Below, piece by piece: positions 17,322 to 25,609 of a stretch of DNA of 64,000 nt; position 1 is the first letter of the stretch, and every line of letters starts with the position of its first letter. The position numbers were made by a program, and so were the translations under genes. The DNA comes from Paenibacillaceae bacterium (GTDB lineage: Bacteria > Bacillota > Bacilli > Paenibacillales > CANHGK01). Where the stretch lies: NCBI GenBank assembly GCA_947460235.1, contig CANHGK010000001.1, forward strand, positions 1-64,000. Direction: 5' to 3'. The notes under the pieces were generated by a model that ran no database searches, was not told where the DNA came from, and worked only from the letters and a program-made list of their open reading frames with translations.

Positions 17322-17960
17322 ATGATCAGCGTGCTTATGGTAGATGACCACAAAGCAATGTTGCTAGGTACGAAATTACTACTTGAGGGTCACGGAATGC
17401 ACGTAACCGTAAAGCATTCAGGAACAGATGCACTTGAATTGTTGGCGAAGCAAGATTTTAATATTATGATTTACGATTTGAAAATGCCGGACATGAACGG
17501 TGTGGAATTAGCTAAGCGTACGTTGAAGTTGAAAGCGGAAGCGATCGTTTTGATTTTTTCCGGAGAAGATCTTGCCGAAAATTACAATTTGCTTGTCGAT
17601 ACCGGTGTGAGTGGCATGTTGGAGAAGTCCGCCAGCGAAAATCAACTCGTCACAGCAATCCATATGGCGCTGGAGGGCATGGTCGTTCTTCCACTAACCA
17701 TCGCACGGCAACTGCGTTTGCCAGTTACCGGTCAAGCCGCAGAAAACGAAAAAGAAATAGAACCATTAAATGAAACTGAAGTCAACATCATACAACAAGC
17801 GGCACTTGGTAAAACGAATAAAGAGATTTCCGAAACATTCAACATGGTTCAGCGCAATGTGGAATACCACCTTAGTTCGGTCTATCGAAAACTCGGGGCA
17901 GCATCGAGACTCGATGCAATTCGCAAAGCAATTCACCACCAAATTATTAAATCGAAATAA
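17322..17960 (+). CDS. NarL/FixJ-family response regulator, ComA-like
   Basis: 212 residues from ATG 17322. The receiver domain (1-~120) has the acidic pair VDDH, the phosphorylation site Asp52 (IYDLKMPDMNG), Ser in IFSGED and Lys in MLEKSAS. The C-terminal LuxR-type helix-turn-helix (~148-205) reads LNETEVNIIQQAALGKTNKE, then ISETFNMVQRNVEYHLSSVY. Length, the opening DDHKAMLLGTKLLLE and the recognition-helix region resemble B. subtilis ComA, the competence and quorum regulator. ComA binds inverted TTGCGG-type boxes; here TTCGGT boxes stand upstream, consistent with autoregulation by a relative. The likely kinase is the convergent gene at 18030-19961. No comQ or comX gene is present, so the input must differ from peptide pheromone sensing. 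Confidence 0.9.
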   Translation: MISVLMVDDHKAMLLGTKLLLEGHGMHVTVKHSGTDALELLAKQDFNIMIYDLKMPDMNGVELAKRTLKLKAEAIVLIFSGEDLAENYNLLVDTGVSGMLEKSASENQLVTAIHMALEGMVVLPLTIARQLRLPVTGQAAENEKEIEPLNETEVNIIQQAALGKTNKEISETFNMVQRNVEYHLSSVYRKLGAASRLDAIRKAIHHQIIKSK

Positions 17961-17962
17961 CA

Positions 17963-18020
17963 AAAAAAAGGCGTTTCACACGATCGGCTGTTCAGGCCGA
18001 AAATGCGAAACGCTTTTTTG
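17963..18020. terminator. Bidirectional terminator between regulator and kinase genes
   Basis: An A-run and GCGTTTC (17971-17977) pair with GAAACGC and a T-run (18007-18019). Inside is a smaller CGGCTG/CAGGCCG stem. It ends both convergent genes. Confidence 0.8.
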
Positions 18021-18029
18021 TTATCGCTA

Positions 18030-19961
18030 TTAAACCAACTTCCGTCCGACACCACCTGCTGAACGTAGTGGGAACTGAAATGACATTTCGAGTCCTTCAC
18101 CCATAGCAGAACGAATCGAAACCGTTCCATTCATAAGTTTAATCCGCTCTTGTAACCCGTGAAATCCAAGATGTTTTGTCCGGTCGACACCTACGTCTAA
18201 ATTCATCCCTACGCCATTATCCGAATAATAAATGATCATTTTTCCTTGATCTTGTCGGAGCATCAAATCAACATCTGTCGCGCGCGAATGTTTCATTGCA
18301 TTGTTCATCATTTCTTGCACGAGACGATACACCGTCAACATTTCTTCGAAGTCCATTTCTTGCTCCACCGCGAACGTATCAAAATGTAAATTGAAATTCG
18401 CACGCAGACGAATTTTTTGAACCAACCGACCAACGGAGGGAACAATTCCTTTTTCCATCAAAAACGATGGCAACAACTCATTACAAGTTTCTCTGATCAT
18501 ATCCGAAATATTAATCAGTCCAAATTCCACTTGTTGCAGCGTAATCCGAGCTGTATCCGAAACCGCATCTTGCTGGCTAAGCACTTGGCTTAATGTGCGT
18601 TTGTATTTATTTACCTCTTGAATGACTTCATCATGTAAATCAGATGCGAGTCGCTTCCGCTCAGTTTCAGACATTTGCAAAATCAATTTACTCATCCACA
18701 AAGGAATTTCATTTTCATTTTGAAAATTATTGATCTTCCTCGTCAATTCTTCCACTAGAAACATATTTTCGAAATAAATGGATGCGTGCTGCGCAAACAA
18801 CTGCAACGTCATCCGATCACGCTGATTACGTTGTAAATCACGACCTTCAACCCACAAAATATAACGATTTTCTTGAATTGATCCCATCAAAAACAAATAT
18901 CCGTCACCAAGTTGAACCATGTCTCCAACAATCATTTGCGGCGCTAAATCTTTTAAATGTTCGCGAATAATTGGTCGTAACGAAGACTCCCCCGAAAGCA
19001 CTTGCTTCCCATCAAACTCGATTAATTCAACAGACTTAAAAGGAGCGATCTTTTGGACTTCTGATACAATTAATTTCGTTAAATCCGAACGCTTTTGTGC
19101 AATCGAAATTCCTCTCACGAGTTGTTCCATCTTATTCCGCTGATCATACAATTCATAAACCATTTCATCAAACGCTGCACCCAATTGCCCGATTTCATCT
19201 TTTGATTTAATATTCGAACGAACAGATAAATCACCTTCGCGAATAAACTGGGCCTGTTCCGTCAATTGATTAAGTGGTGATACCAAATATTTTGTCCATA
19301 AAAAACTAAGGATGATTGTCAACAATGCGCCAACCGCAATGAACAAACCCATTTCAAATTTCAATTGACTCATCAATTGATCAATCTTCTTCGCATCAAA
19401 CCCCGTCGCAAGCACGCCCAAAAATGTCCCGTCACTTTTGAACATTGGCGCATAGGCTGCAAGATAAGGTCCATATTCATCGCTTACTGTAAATTTGCCC
19501 ATTACAACGCGACGTTCCGAAAATGTAGAGGCAATCGACAAATCAATACTTTCAACGCGATCACCAGGCAAATGATTTACAGAATCATCGATTGGAATCC
19601 CATCGAGCAAATAAATCGTTGAATTGGACGGTGTATGTGCCATCGTATAAATGAATTTAAGACCATTTGCATCGCGGATGTTTGCAAGCATCTTACGCAG
19701 CATTAAATAAGGAACCGATTCCATAATCTCCGATTTTTCTTTGATCGGATTCTGCATCGCCAGTGTACGTTTCAATGTCGTTTGATACAATTCTTTATCG
19801 ATCGTTTTCGCGGATGACTCCGCAATTTGACGAGCTTGCAATGCGATCGTATCCGTCAACAATTTTACGGATGTCGCATAGATGAAATAACTGATCGAGA
19901 GTCCAAAAACGATAATTAAAAGGGTAAATGATACTATCATTTTCGTTTGAAACCGCATCAC
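18030..19961 (-). CDS. Sensor histidine kinase, HisKA_3 (ComP/NarX) type with extracellular sensor and HAMP
   Basis: 643 residues; GTG 19961 or ATG 19958 behind GAGGGGG. TM1 is at ~8-28. An extracellular sensor (~30-205) follows, with FIYTMAHTPSNSTIYLLDGI, VSDEYGPYLAAYAPMFKSDG and FLGVLATGFDAKKID, a single-Cache-like pattern. TM2 is at ~208-228 and HAMP at ~229-280 (SPLNQLTEQAQFIREGDLSV). A GAF-like region (~290-420) precedes HisKA_3 with the phospho-His in ERKRLASDLHDEVIQEV. HATPase_c ends it (MNNAMKHSRATDVDLML; DNGVGMNL; LGFHGLQERIKLMNG). It converges on the ComA-like regulator gene, its most likely partner. The sensor closely resembles those of the two chemoreceptors at 52.9-56.1 kb. Confidence 0.9.
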   Translation of the reverse strand: MMRFQTKMIVSFTLLIIVFGLSISYFIYATSVKLLTDTIALQARQIAESSAKTIDKELYQTTLKRTLAMQNPIKEKSEIMESVPYLMLRKMLANIRDANGLKFIYTMAHTPSNSTIYLLDGIPIDDSVNHLPGDRVESIDLSIASTFSERRVVMGKFTVSDEYGPYLAAYAPMFKSDGTFLGVLATGFDAKKIDQLMSQLKFEMGLFIAVGALLTIILSFLWTKYLVSPLNQLTEQAQFIREGDLSVRSNIKSKDEIGQLGAAFDEMVYELYDQRNKMEQLVRGISIAQKRSDLTKLIVSEVQKIAPFKSVELIEFDGKQVLSGESSLRPIIREHLKDLAPQMIVGDMVQLGDGYLFLMGSIQENRYILWVEGRDLQRNQRDRMTLQLFAQHASIYFENMFLVEELTRKINNFQNENEIPLWMSKLILQMSETERKRLASDLHDEVIQEVNKYKRTLSQVLSQQDAVSDTARITLQQVEFGLINISDMIRETCNELLPSFLMEKGIVPSVGRLVQKIRLRANFNLHFDTFAVEQEMDFEEMLTVYRLVQEMMNNAMKHSRATDVDLMLRQDQGKMIIYYSDNGVGMNLDVGVDRTKHLGFHGLQERIKLMNGTVSIRSAMGEGLEMSFQFPLRSAGGVGRKLV

Positions 19962-19981
19962 GTTCTTACCCCCTCAAACAT

Positions 19982-20773
19982 TTATTTAAATACCATGAAA
20001 AACCCAATTAGTAACATGCAAATTGACAACGCCCTCATAATATATGGACCAGCAATTTTTTTTGACCAGAGAGCCCCTGCTCGTCCCCCAACAAATGCAC
20101 CAATTGCCAACCATAGTGCATATGACCAAATCACATGTCCAAAATAGAGATGCGTCCCTGCTCCAATGATCGATGAACAAAAAATCGAAAGCATCGACGT
20201 AGCCGTAGCAATATGTGGCGGAAAAAATAAAAATAAAACCATAAACATAACCATCACCGAACCGCCGCCAATTCCGAATAAACTCGAAAGAAATCCGACG
20301 AAAAAAGAGGCAATCAACCCCGCTTTTAGTGAAAATGCATAGTCATGCTTTTCTCCATTTTCATCAATCCAATTTCGTTGAATTGTCGATTTCAAGTTTA
20401 CGTTCTTTGGTTGCGTAGGTTTGAAAAAAACCAATGTCGCCATAATCATCATAAAACAACCAAAAAGCACATAAAATAAATGACTCGTCATGTACTTTGT
20501 AGCCCATGCACCAATGATTGATCCGGGAAACATCGCTACTGAAAAATAAATTCCGCTTTTATAATCGATCCGTTTTTGTTTCATAAAAACAATGGTTGAT
20601 GTTAACGAACTAACCACAAGAACAGCCATCGATGTACCGACAATTTCTTTTGGACTGAGATTAGATAATAAAATCATCGAAGGTACGATGATGAATCCTC
20701 CGCCCAATCCAACAATTGCCCCCACAAACGCAGCTAGCCCACCCACCAAAATAAGCATGAATGCTTCAATCAT
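19982..20773 (-). CDS. TauE/SafE family membrane permease
   Basis: 263 residues with about eight membrane segments and the family's two Gly-rich signatures: GAIVGLGGGFIIVPSMILL near the N-terminus and LSSLFGIGGGSVMVMFMV in the second half. Members export sulfite, sulfoacetate or other organosulfur anions, or take them up; the substrate here is not determined. ATG 20773 has AAGAGGAA 7 nt upstream and lies 2 nt after the lplT-like stop codon, so it is the last gene of the aas-lplT transcript. A polar loop (TQPKNVNLKSTIQRNWIDEN and following) separates the halves. Confidence 0.85.
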   Translation of the reverse strand: MIEAFMLILVGGLAAFVGAIVGLGGGFIIVPSMILLSNLSPKEIVGTSMAVLVVSSLTSTIVFMKQKRIDYKSGIYFSVAMFPGSIIGAWATKYMTSHLFYVLFGCFMMIMATLVFFKPTQPKNVNLKSTIQRNWIDENGEKHDYAFSLKAGLIASFFVGFLSSLFGIGGGSVMVMFMVLFLFFPPHIATATSMLSIFCSSIIGAGTHLYFGHVIWSYALWLAIGAFVGGRAGALWSKKIAGPYIMRALSICMLLIGFFMVFK

Positions 20774-20775
20774 TA

Positions 20776-21960
20776 TTAAATTCCTCTTCCGCCCGAAACG
20801 GTTCGAATTTGTGAAATCAAATAGATTACGATCCCTAATAAAATCATAGCCATCAACATGATAGTCGTATTGATCGGAAACGAATGTTTCATCACTGTAA
20901 AAATCCCGATCCCCGCGATCATAAAAATATTTTCTGCAAAGTTCTGAATCGCGATAACTTTTCCAGAACCAATAAGCGGTTTCCCCTCATGTTGTAACAC
21001 TGCATTCATCGGAACGACAAACAATCCACCAAAAGCACCAACCAAGAGAAGCATCGGAATTAGCATCCAAAGTCCCGGTGAAAATACTAAGACAACCAGA
21101 ACAATCGATAATACAACACCTACTGATGCAGCGCGATAAAATTTTTCCATTGAAATTAATTTTGGCGCGAGTAATGCCCCAATTACAATTCCAACTGCGG
21201 TACATGCAACAATGGCAGATTGCATGGCAGGTGATTCAATCTGTAGGTGTTCAACCAACCACACCAACATCGATAAACGTAGCACCGCCGAAATCATCCA
21301 AAATCCAGCCGTTCCAATTAATGAAAAACGCGTTTTGGGATTGCGCCAAATGATCATAATATCTGAAAAAAACGCTGTGATTGCAGAAACATAACTTTGA
21401 TTGCTTGTTCCTTGTACACGTGGAATGGAATTTGCCCAAATCATTGAGAACACATACATTCCAAAGCAAATCATCAAATTGACCAAATCTGGCAAGGCCT
21501 CGGCCATTTGTCCACCAAGCGCACTCCCAAATAAAATCGCCATAATTGTATATCCTTCAAGTCGCCCGTTCGCTTCCAAGAGTTGCTCTGGGGTCCGTGT
21601 TAATTCTGTCAAAATCCCATACTTCGCCGGAGAATACACAACTGCACCGAAACCAACGATAAAATAACATAATCCAGCAGGCATGCCTACCGCAAACATA
21701 ATGACGCCAACCGCTTTAATTGCATTTCCGACCAACAATACGAATGATTTGGGATTTCGCTCAGCAAATGCTCCAACAACTGGTGCAAACAAGATAAACG
21801 AGAGTAAAAACATCGCTTGATACAGATCCATTCGAGACGTCGCGTCAATTGCAGCCACGCCATGATGTTTCAGTAAACCGAGCAAAATAAAGAAAATCGC
21901 ATTATCCACAAAAGCTGATAAAAATTGGGCCAAATACAAACGTTGTAACGGTGTTTTCAT
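20776..21960 (-). CDS. lplT: LplT-like lysophospholipid transporter (MFS)
   Basis: 394 residues, about 11-12 membrane segments, AGGAGG 7 nt before ATG 21960. The N-terminal signature (LYLAQFLSAFVDNAIFFILL) and the segment GAVVYSPAKYGILTEL, followed by EANGRLEGYTIMAILFGSAL, match E. coli LplT closely in pattern (SALADNALLF; AAAYSPAKYGILGEL; KANGLMEASTIAAILLGS). LplT flips lysophospholipids inward across the cytoplasmic membrane so that Aas can re-acylate them. The aas-like gene is directly upstream (15 nt), which is the conserved partner arrangement. LplT-Aas is best known from Gram-negative bacteria; finding both here is unusual for a spore-former. Confidence 0.85.
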   Translation of the reverse strand: MKTPLQRLYLAQFLSAFVDNAIFFILLGLLKHHGVAAIDATSRMDLYQAMFLLSFILFAPVVGAFAERNPKSFVLLVGNAIKAVGVIMFAVGMPAGLCYFIVGFGAVVYSPAKYGILTELTRTPEQLLEANGRLEGYTIMAILFGSALGGQMAEALPDLVNLMICFGMYVFSMIWANSIPRVQGTSNQSYVSAITAFFSDIMIIWRNPKTRFSLIGTAGFWMISAVLRLSMLVWLVEHLQIESPAMQSAIVACTAVGIVIGALLAPKLISMEKFYRAASVGVVLSIVLVVLVFSPGLWMLIPMLLLVGAFGGLFVVPMNAVLQHEGKPLIGSGKVIAIQNFAENIFMIAGIGIFTVMKHSFPINTTIMLMAMILLGIVIYLISQIRTVSGGRGI

Positions 21961-21975
21961 CGGAATGCCTCCTGA

Positions 21976-24066
21976 TTATAAACCTGAATTGGCCATTTTT
22001 TGCAACGTCACGTAATCTGTTTTACCTGTACCTAGTAAAGGAATCGCATCCACTAAGCGAATGATCGACGGCATATAGAGAGGCGATCGGCGCTCACGCT
22101 GAATAACTTCTAGAATATGTTTCATTTCAATCGGTGCCGTTGCGTAAACGACCATTTTTTCACCCTTATTTGCATCTGGAATAGCAACAGCAGCGACAAG
22201 AGCCTCGTGATTATTCATTGCCTTTGCCGCAACTTCCTCGACTACATTTAAAGAAACCATTTCGCCTGCAACTTTTGCAAATCGTTTCAGCCGCGCCAAT
22301 ATCGTCACGAATCCGCGATCATCAATTGAAACGACATCTCCGGTATCATACCAAGCCCCTGAAGGCACAAATCCTTTACCATCGATTAAATAGCCCTTCA
22401 TCACGTTAGGCCCTTTCACAAACAACCGACCACCGCCTTCAATTCCTTCAACTGGTTCAAGTTTTGTTTGAATTGCTGGAACCGGCCGGCCAACACTACC
22501 TTCTTTAAAGAACAATGGGGAATTTACGCAAATCACCGGTGCAGTTTCCGTGGCACCATAGCCTTCATATAGCCGAATACCAAATCGATGTTGCCACACG
22601 TCACGTGTTTCCTGCTTTAATTTTTCAGCACCTGCAACGACATACCGGAGCGATCTAAAATCATAATCATGTGCATGTTTCGCATATCCTGCCAAAAATG
22701 TTGATGTTCCAAAGAGTACCGTCGCATTTTTGTCATAAACCAATTCAGGAATTACCCGATAATGAAGTGGACTTGGATACGTGTAAATTGGAACTCCGCA
22801 CAATAAAGGGAACAATGTTCCTGCAGTCAGACCGAAACTATGGAACATTGGCAAGGCATTGAAAAATTTATCTTCTCTAGTTACATCGATTACGATGTTT
22901 GCTTGGTGTACATTTGCAAATAATTGATCGTGCGAAAGAACAACACCTTTCGGTTTCGCTTCTGTCCCTGACGTAAAAAGTACTACTTCCGCACCTTTTG
23001 GTGAGTTCGTTCTGTGTCGTCTCGTTGATAAGGCAGCTTTTAATTTCTCCGCCGTCGTAAGTGATGCGCGCACATCTTCGAGATATACAACATTCACCTT
23101 CATCGCGAGTTCATCAATTAATTCTTCTAACTTCGCTTTTTTAACAAATGCTTTTGCAGTCAAAATCGTCTTCAATCCAGCGGTGCCGCAGTTATCCATC
23201 CATGCGTCAACTCCGTTAGATAAGTTCAAAATTGCCGGCGTTTTTCCCATCTTAAAAAGTGCAAACAACGTTACCACATGCGCGATGCTATTCGGCAATA
23301 ACACACCGACGCGCGGTTCATCTGCGATGAGCCGTTTGAAGGCTTCACTTAACGCATTGGCTCCGAGAATGATATCTTTATAGGTCGCTTTGCGATTAAT
23401 GTCTTCAATAATTTTTGTTTTCAATCCAAATTTGTGTGCCGTCGAGACAAGTTCATCGAACAAATTAATCCCTTCACGCACACGTGATTGAAAACCAAGG
23501 TTTTGTAATCCAATTAAAACATCTTCTGCCGCTCGAATTTTTTGCTGTTTCATCGGAGTTTCATCATGCGGCCGAATGCGAAACGGCGTACCCACTGAAA
23601 GTGTAACTTGAGGCAACAAACGCGTCGGAAATTTACTTTTTAATCGGGTAAACATTGAGAAATGCAATCCTTCAAGCCATAACGGAATGACATTTGCATT
23701 CGATTTTAACGCAAGAAATGCAATACCATTATAAATCTTCATTAATCCGCCAGTTACCGTTAATCGACCTTCTGGGAAAATAACTAAGGGCACGCCGGAT
23801 TTCACCAAATTCAACATTTTCCGAACGGAATATGGATTCAACGAATCAACGGTAATATGCTTGCGCATTTTAAGTGGCAACCAAAACTGCCGCGCAATTT
23901 CAATATCAACGACAAAACAGACATTTTTGGGTAAAACAGCAGTCAAAATTACTGCATCCAAAAAAGAAACGTGATTCGGCATCAGAATCGTAGGTTCATC
24001 AAACCGTAACCGCTCTGATCCTTTCACAAGGACTCGAAACACCATGCGGATCAACCAAGAGAGCAT
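21976..24066 (-). CDS. aas: Aas-like bifunctional acyltransferase / acyl-ACP synthetase
   Basis: 696 residues (E. coli Aas: 719), AAGGAG 7 nt before ATG 24066. Residues 1-~180 form a PlsC-type acyltransferase domain: motif I NHVSFLD (Asn31-Asp37, the HX4D catalytic pair) and motif III FPEGRLT (Glu99). A linker follows. Residues ~200-690 form an AMP-binding domain with the P-loop VLFTSGTEAKPKGVVLSH (~363-380), LYEGYGATETAPV, YDTGDVVSIDDRGFVTILAR and the C-terminal catalytic Lys in LLGTGKTDYV. Aas activates a fatty acid onto ACP and transfers it to the 2-position of lysophospholipid. The N-terminal hydrophobic segment suggests membrane association. First gene of an aas-lplT-tauE set behind a TetR gene. 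Confidence 0.9.
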   Translation of the reverse strand: MLSWLIRMVFRVLVKGSERLRFDEPTILMPNHVSFLDAVILTAVLPKNVCFVVDIEIARQFWLPLKMRKHITVDSLNPYSVRKMLNLVKSGVPLVIFPEGRLTVTGGLMKIYNGIAFLALKSNANVIPLWLEGLHFSMFTRLKSKFPTRLLPQVTLSVGTPFRIRPHDETPMKQQKIRAAEDVLIGLQNLGFQSRVREGINLFDELVSTAHKFGLKTKIIEDINRKATYKDIILGANALSEAFKRLIADEPRVGVLLPNSIAHVVTLFALFKMGKTPAILNLSNGVDAWMDNCGTAGLKTILTAKAFVKKAKLEELIDELAMKVNVVYLEDVRASLTTAEKLKAALSTRRHRTNSPKGAEVVLFTSGTEAKPKGVVLSHDQLFANVHQANIVIDVTREDKFFNALPMFHSFGLTAGTLFPLLCGVPIYTYPSPLHYRVIPELVYDKNATVLFGTSTFLAGYAKHAHDYDFRSLRYVVAGAEKLKQETRDVWQHRFGIRLYEGYGATETAPVICVNSPLFFKEGSVGRPVPAIQTKLEPVEGIEGGGRLFVKGPNVMKGYLIDGKGFVPSGAWYDTGDVVSIDDRGFVTILARLKRFAKVAGEMVSLNVVEEVAAKAMNNHEALVAAVAIPDANKGEKMVVYATAPIEMKHILEVIQRERRSPLYMPSIIRLVDAIPLLGTGKTDYVTLQKMANSGL

Positions 24067-24128
24067 GAAGGTACTCCTTTATATGCCAATAATTTTTGTT
24101 TGCAAAATATGAACATTCTCTATTTATT

Positions 24129-24180
24129 CTATCGTTAAGCTGTGTGCTTGTCGATTATTGAACTGCTAATTTAACGATAG
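24129..24180. repeat. 10-bp inverted repeat flanking the end of the TetR gene
   Basis: CTATCGTTAA (24129-24138) and its exact complement TTAACGATAG (24171-24180), 32 nt apart. The right arm is inside the last codons of the TetR gene and the left arm is ~63 nt before the aas start codon. It may be a weak terminator or an operator half-site pair. Confidence 0.35.
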
Positions 24181-24759
24181 TGGACCATTTTTCATGATTC
24201 GAGTCAGCATCAATGCGACCTCTTCAGGCGAAAGTGAACACTCATCTTCTAACCAATGTTTTACGAGTCCCAAATTTGCGTTAATGACATATGCAATTAA
24301 ATAGTGCGGTGGGGCAGGCAATCTAGCCGTCATCTCTGACATCCCTCTAAATCGTTCTGCGATCATGTTCGAAACTTGTTCGCGAAATCGTTGAACGAAC
24401 CTTGGATCCCCGTTTGGGCCGAATATTACTCGAAAAAAATCAGCATGTTCAAAAAAGTAACGGCAAATTCGAAGTGGAATTGGATTGGGCAGATCGGTAT
24501 CGGTCTGTTCAACGATTTCTCTAGGATGCGATTGCTGAAACAAATGCATCAACCCATCCCATTTTTCCTGTTTCATCGCATCATACAATTCATACTTGTC
24601 AGCGTAATGCAAATAAAATGTACCGCGATTGACGCCTGCACGTTTACAAAGATCAATGATCGTGACTCGTTCAAATCCCTTTTCGACGATTAATTCTAAT
24701 AATGCCGTTCGCAACCAAAATTCAGACTGCATTTTTCTCGAATCACCTACAGGTGCCAT
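24166..24759 (-). CDS. TetR-family transcriptional regulator
   Basis: 197 residues; ATG 24759 with AAGGAG 8 nt upstream. The N-terminal helix-turn-helix (~15-65) is typical: FWLRTALLELIVEKGFERVT, then IIDLCKRAGVNRGTFYLHYA with DKYELYDAM. The C-terminal part (~75-190) is a ligand-binding helical bundle of the TetR_C_8/DhaS-like kind (FFEHADFFRVIFGPNGDPRF; YLIAYVINANLGLVKHWLED). It is ~100 nt upstream of aas on the same strand and divergent from the ABC transporter genes, so it could repress either or both. A fatty acid or lipid-like ligand would fit the neighbourhood but is inference. Confidence 0.85.
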   Translation of the reverse strand: MAPVGDSRKMQSEFWLRTALLELIVEKGFERVTIIDLCKRAGVNRGTFYLHYADKYELYDAMKQEKWDGLMHLFQQSHPREIVEQTDTDLPNPIPLRICRYFFEHADFFRVIFGPNGDPRFVQRFREQVSNMIAERFRGMSEMTARLPAPPHYLIAYVINANLGLVKHWLEDECSLSPEEVALMLTRIMKNGPLSLN

Positions 24760-24782
24760 CGATGCATCTCCTTAACTCAACA

Positions 24783-24829
24783 TTCAACGACAAATTGTTT
24801 ATTGAAGCTTACCGATATTTCCATAATAC
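24783..24829 (+). promoter_or_regulatory. Candidate ABC-operon promoter overlapping an imperfect palindrome
   Basis: TTGAAG (24802-24807), 16 nt, TAATAC (24824-24829). The -35 is the right edge of an imperfect dyad (TTCAA..ACAA-A-TTGT..TTGAA, 24783-24806) that could be the operator of the divergent TetR protein. Confidence 0.35.
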
Positions 24830-24889
24830 TATATATGTAAAGGATTCAACACACTGTTCATTTCTTAAATAACCTAGGGGGAATCCGCA

Positions 24890-25609
24890 ATGTCTTCAAT
24901 CCAAATTCGCAATGTTGACCAAGCATTCGGAAAAGACAAGATTTTAAGCGATATTTCGTTGTCCGTTCAAAAAGGGGAATTGTTCGGTTTTCTTGGACCA
25001 TCCGGCTCAGGTAAAACAACCTTAGTAAAAATGCTAGCAGGAGTAGATGCTCCATCATCTGGTTCTGTTGACGTGCTTGGCGAGCGTATGCCGCAACTGA
25101 AAATCATGGAACGGATTGGTTATATGGCCCAATCTGATGCGCTCTATCCAGAACTGACCGCACAGGACAATGTGCTCTTTTTTAGTGCATTGTATCGACT
25201 GTCCACCAAACAAGCAATCGAGCGAATGCATGAAGTCATGACGATTGTCGGCTTAACCGACCACATGAACAAACTCGTTTCTAATTATTCTGGCGGAATG
25301 AAACGACGCCTATCACTTGCCATCGCACTGATGCATAATCCAGAGATTTTACTACTCGACGAACCAACCGTTGGCATCGATCCCATCCTCAGGAAAAGTG
25401 TTTGGAAAGAATTTCGCCAACTGGCTAACAACGGGGTAACGATTATTGTGACGACTCATGTGATGGATGAAGCAGAAAAATGCGATCGACTCGGCATGAT
25501 TCGAGATGGAAAATTAATTGCCACCGGTACACCCGATGATCTTCGCCAAGCAACAAATACCGCGTCCATCGAAGAAGCATTTCTTGCGTATGGAGGTGCA
25601 TCAAAATGA
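24890..25609 (+). CDS. ABC transporter ATP-binding protein (ABC-2 exporter type)
   Basis: 239 residues. Walker A GPSGSGKTT (36-44), Q-loop in MAQSDALYPELTAQDN, signature NYSGGMKRRLSLAI, Walker B EILLLDEPTVGID, and the switch His in TTHVMDEAEKCDRLG. The DrrA/CcmA-like sequence is typical of exporters that pair with an ABC-2 permease, which is the next gene with a 4-nt ATGA overlap. The gene starts 130 nt from the divergent TetR gene. The substrate is not evident; drug, lipid or polysaccharide export are options. Confidence 0.95.
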   Translation: MSSIQIRNVDQAFGKDKILSDISLSVQKGELFGFLGPSGSGKTTLVKMLAGVDAPSSGSVDVLGERMPQLKIMERIGYMAQSDALYPELTAQDNVLFFSALYRLSTKQAIERMHEVMTIVGLTDHMNKLVSNYSGGMKRRLSLAIALMHNPEILLLDEPTVGIDPILRKSVWKEFRQLANNGVTIIVTTHVMDEAEKCDRLGMIRDGKLIATGTPDDLRQATNTASIEEAFLAYGGASK

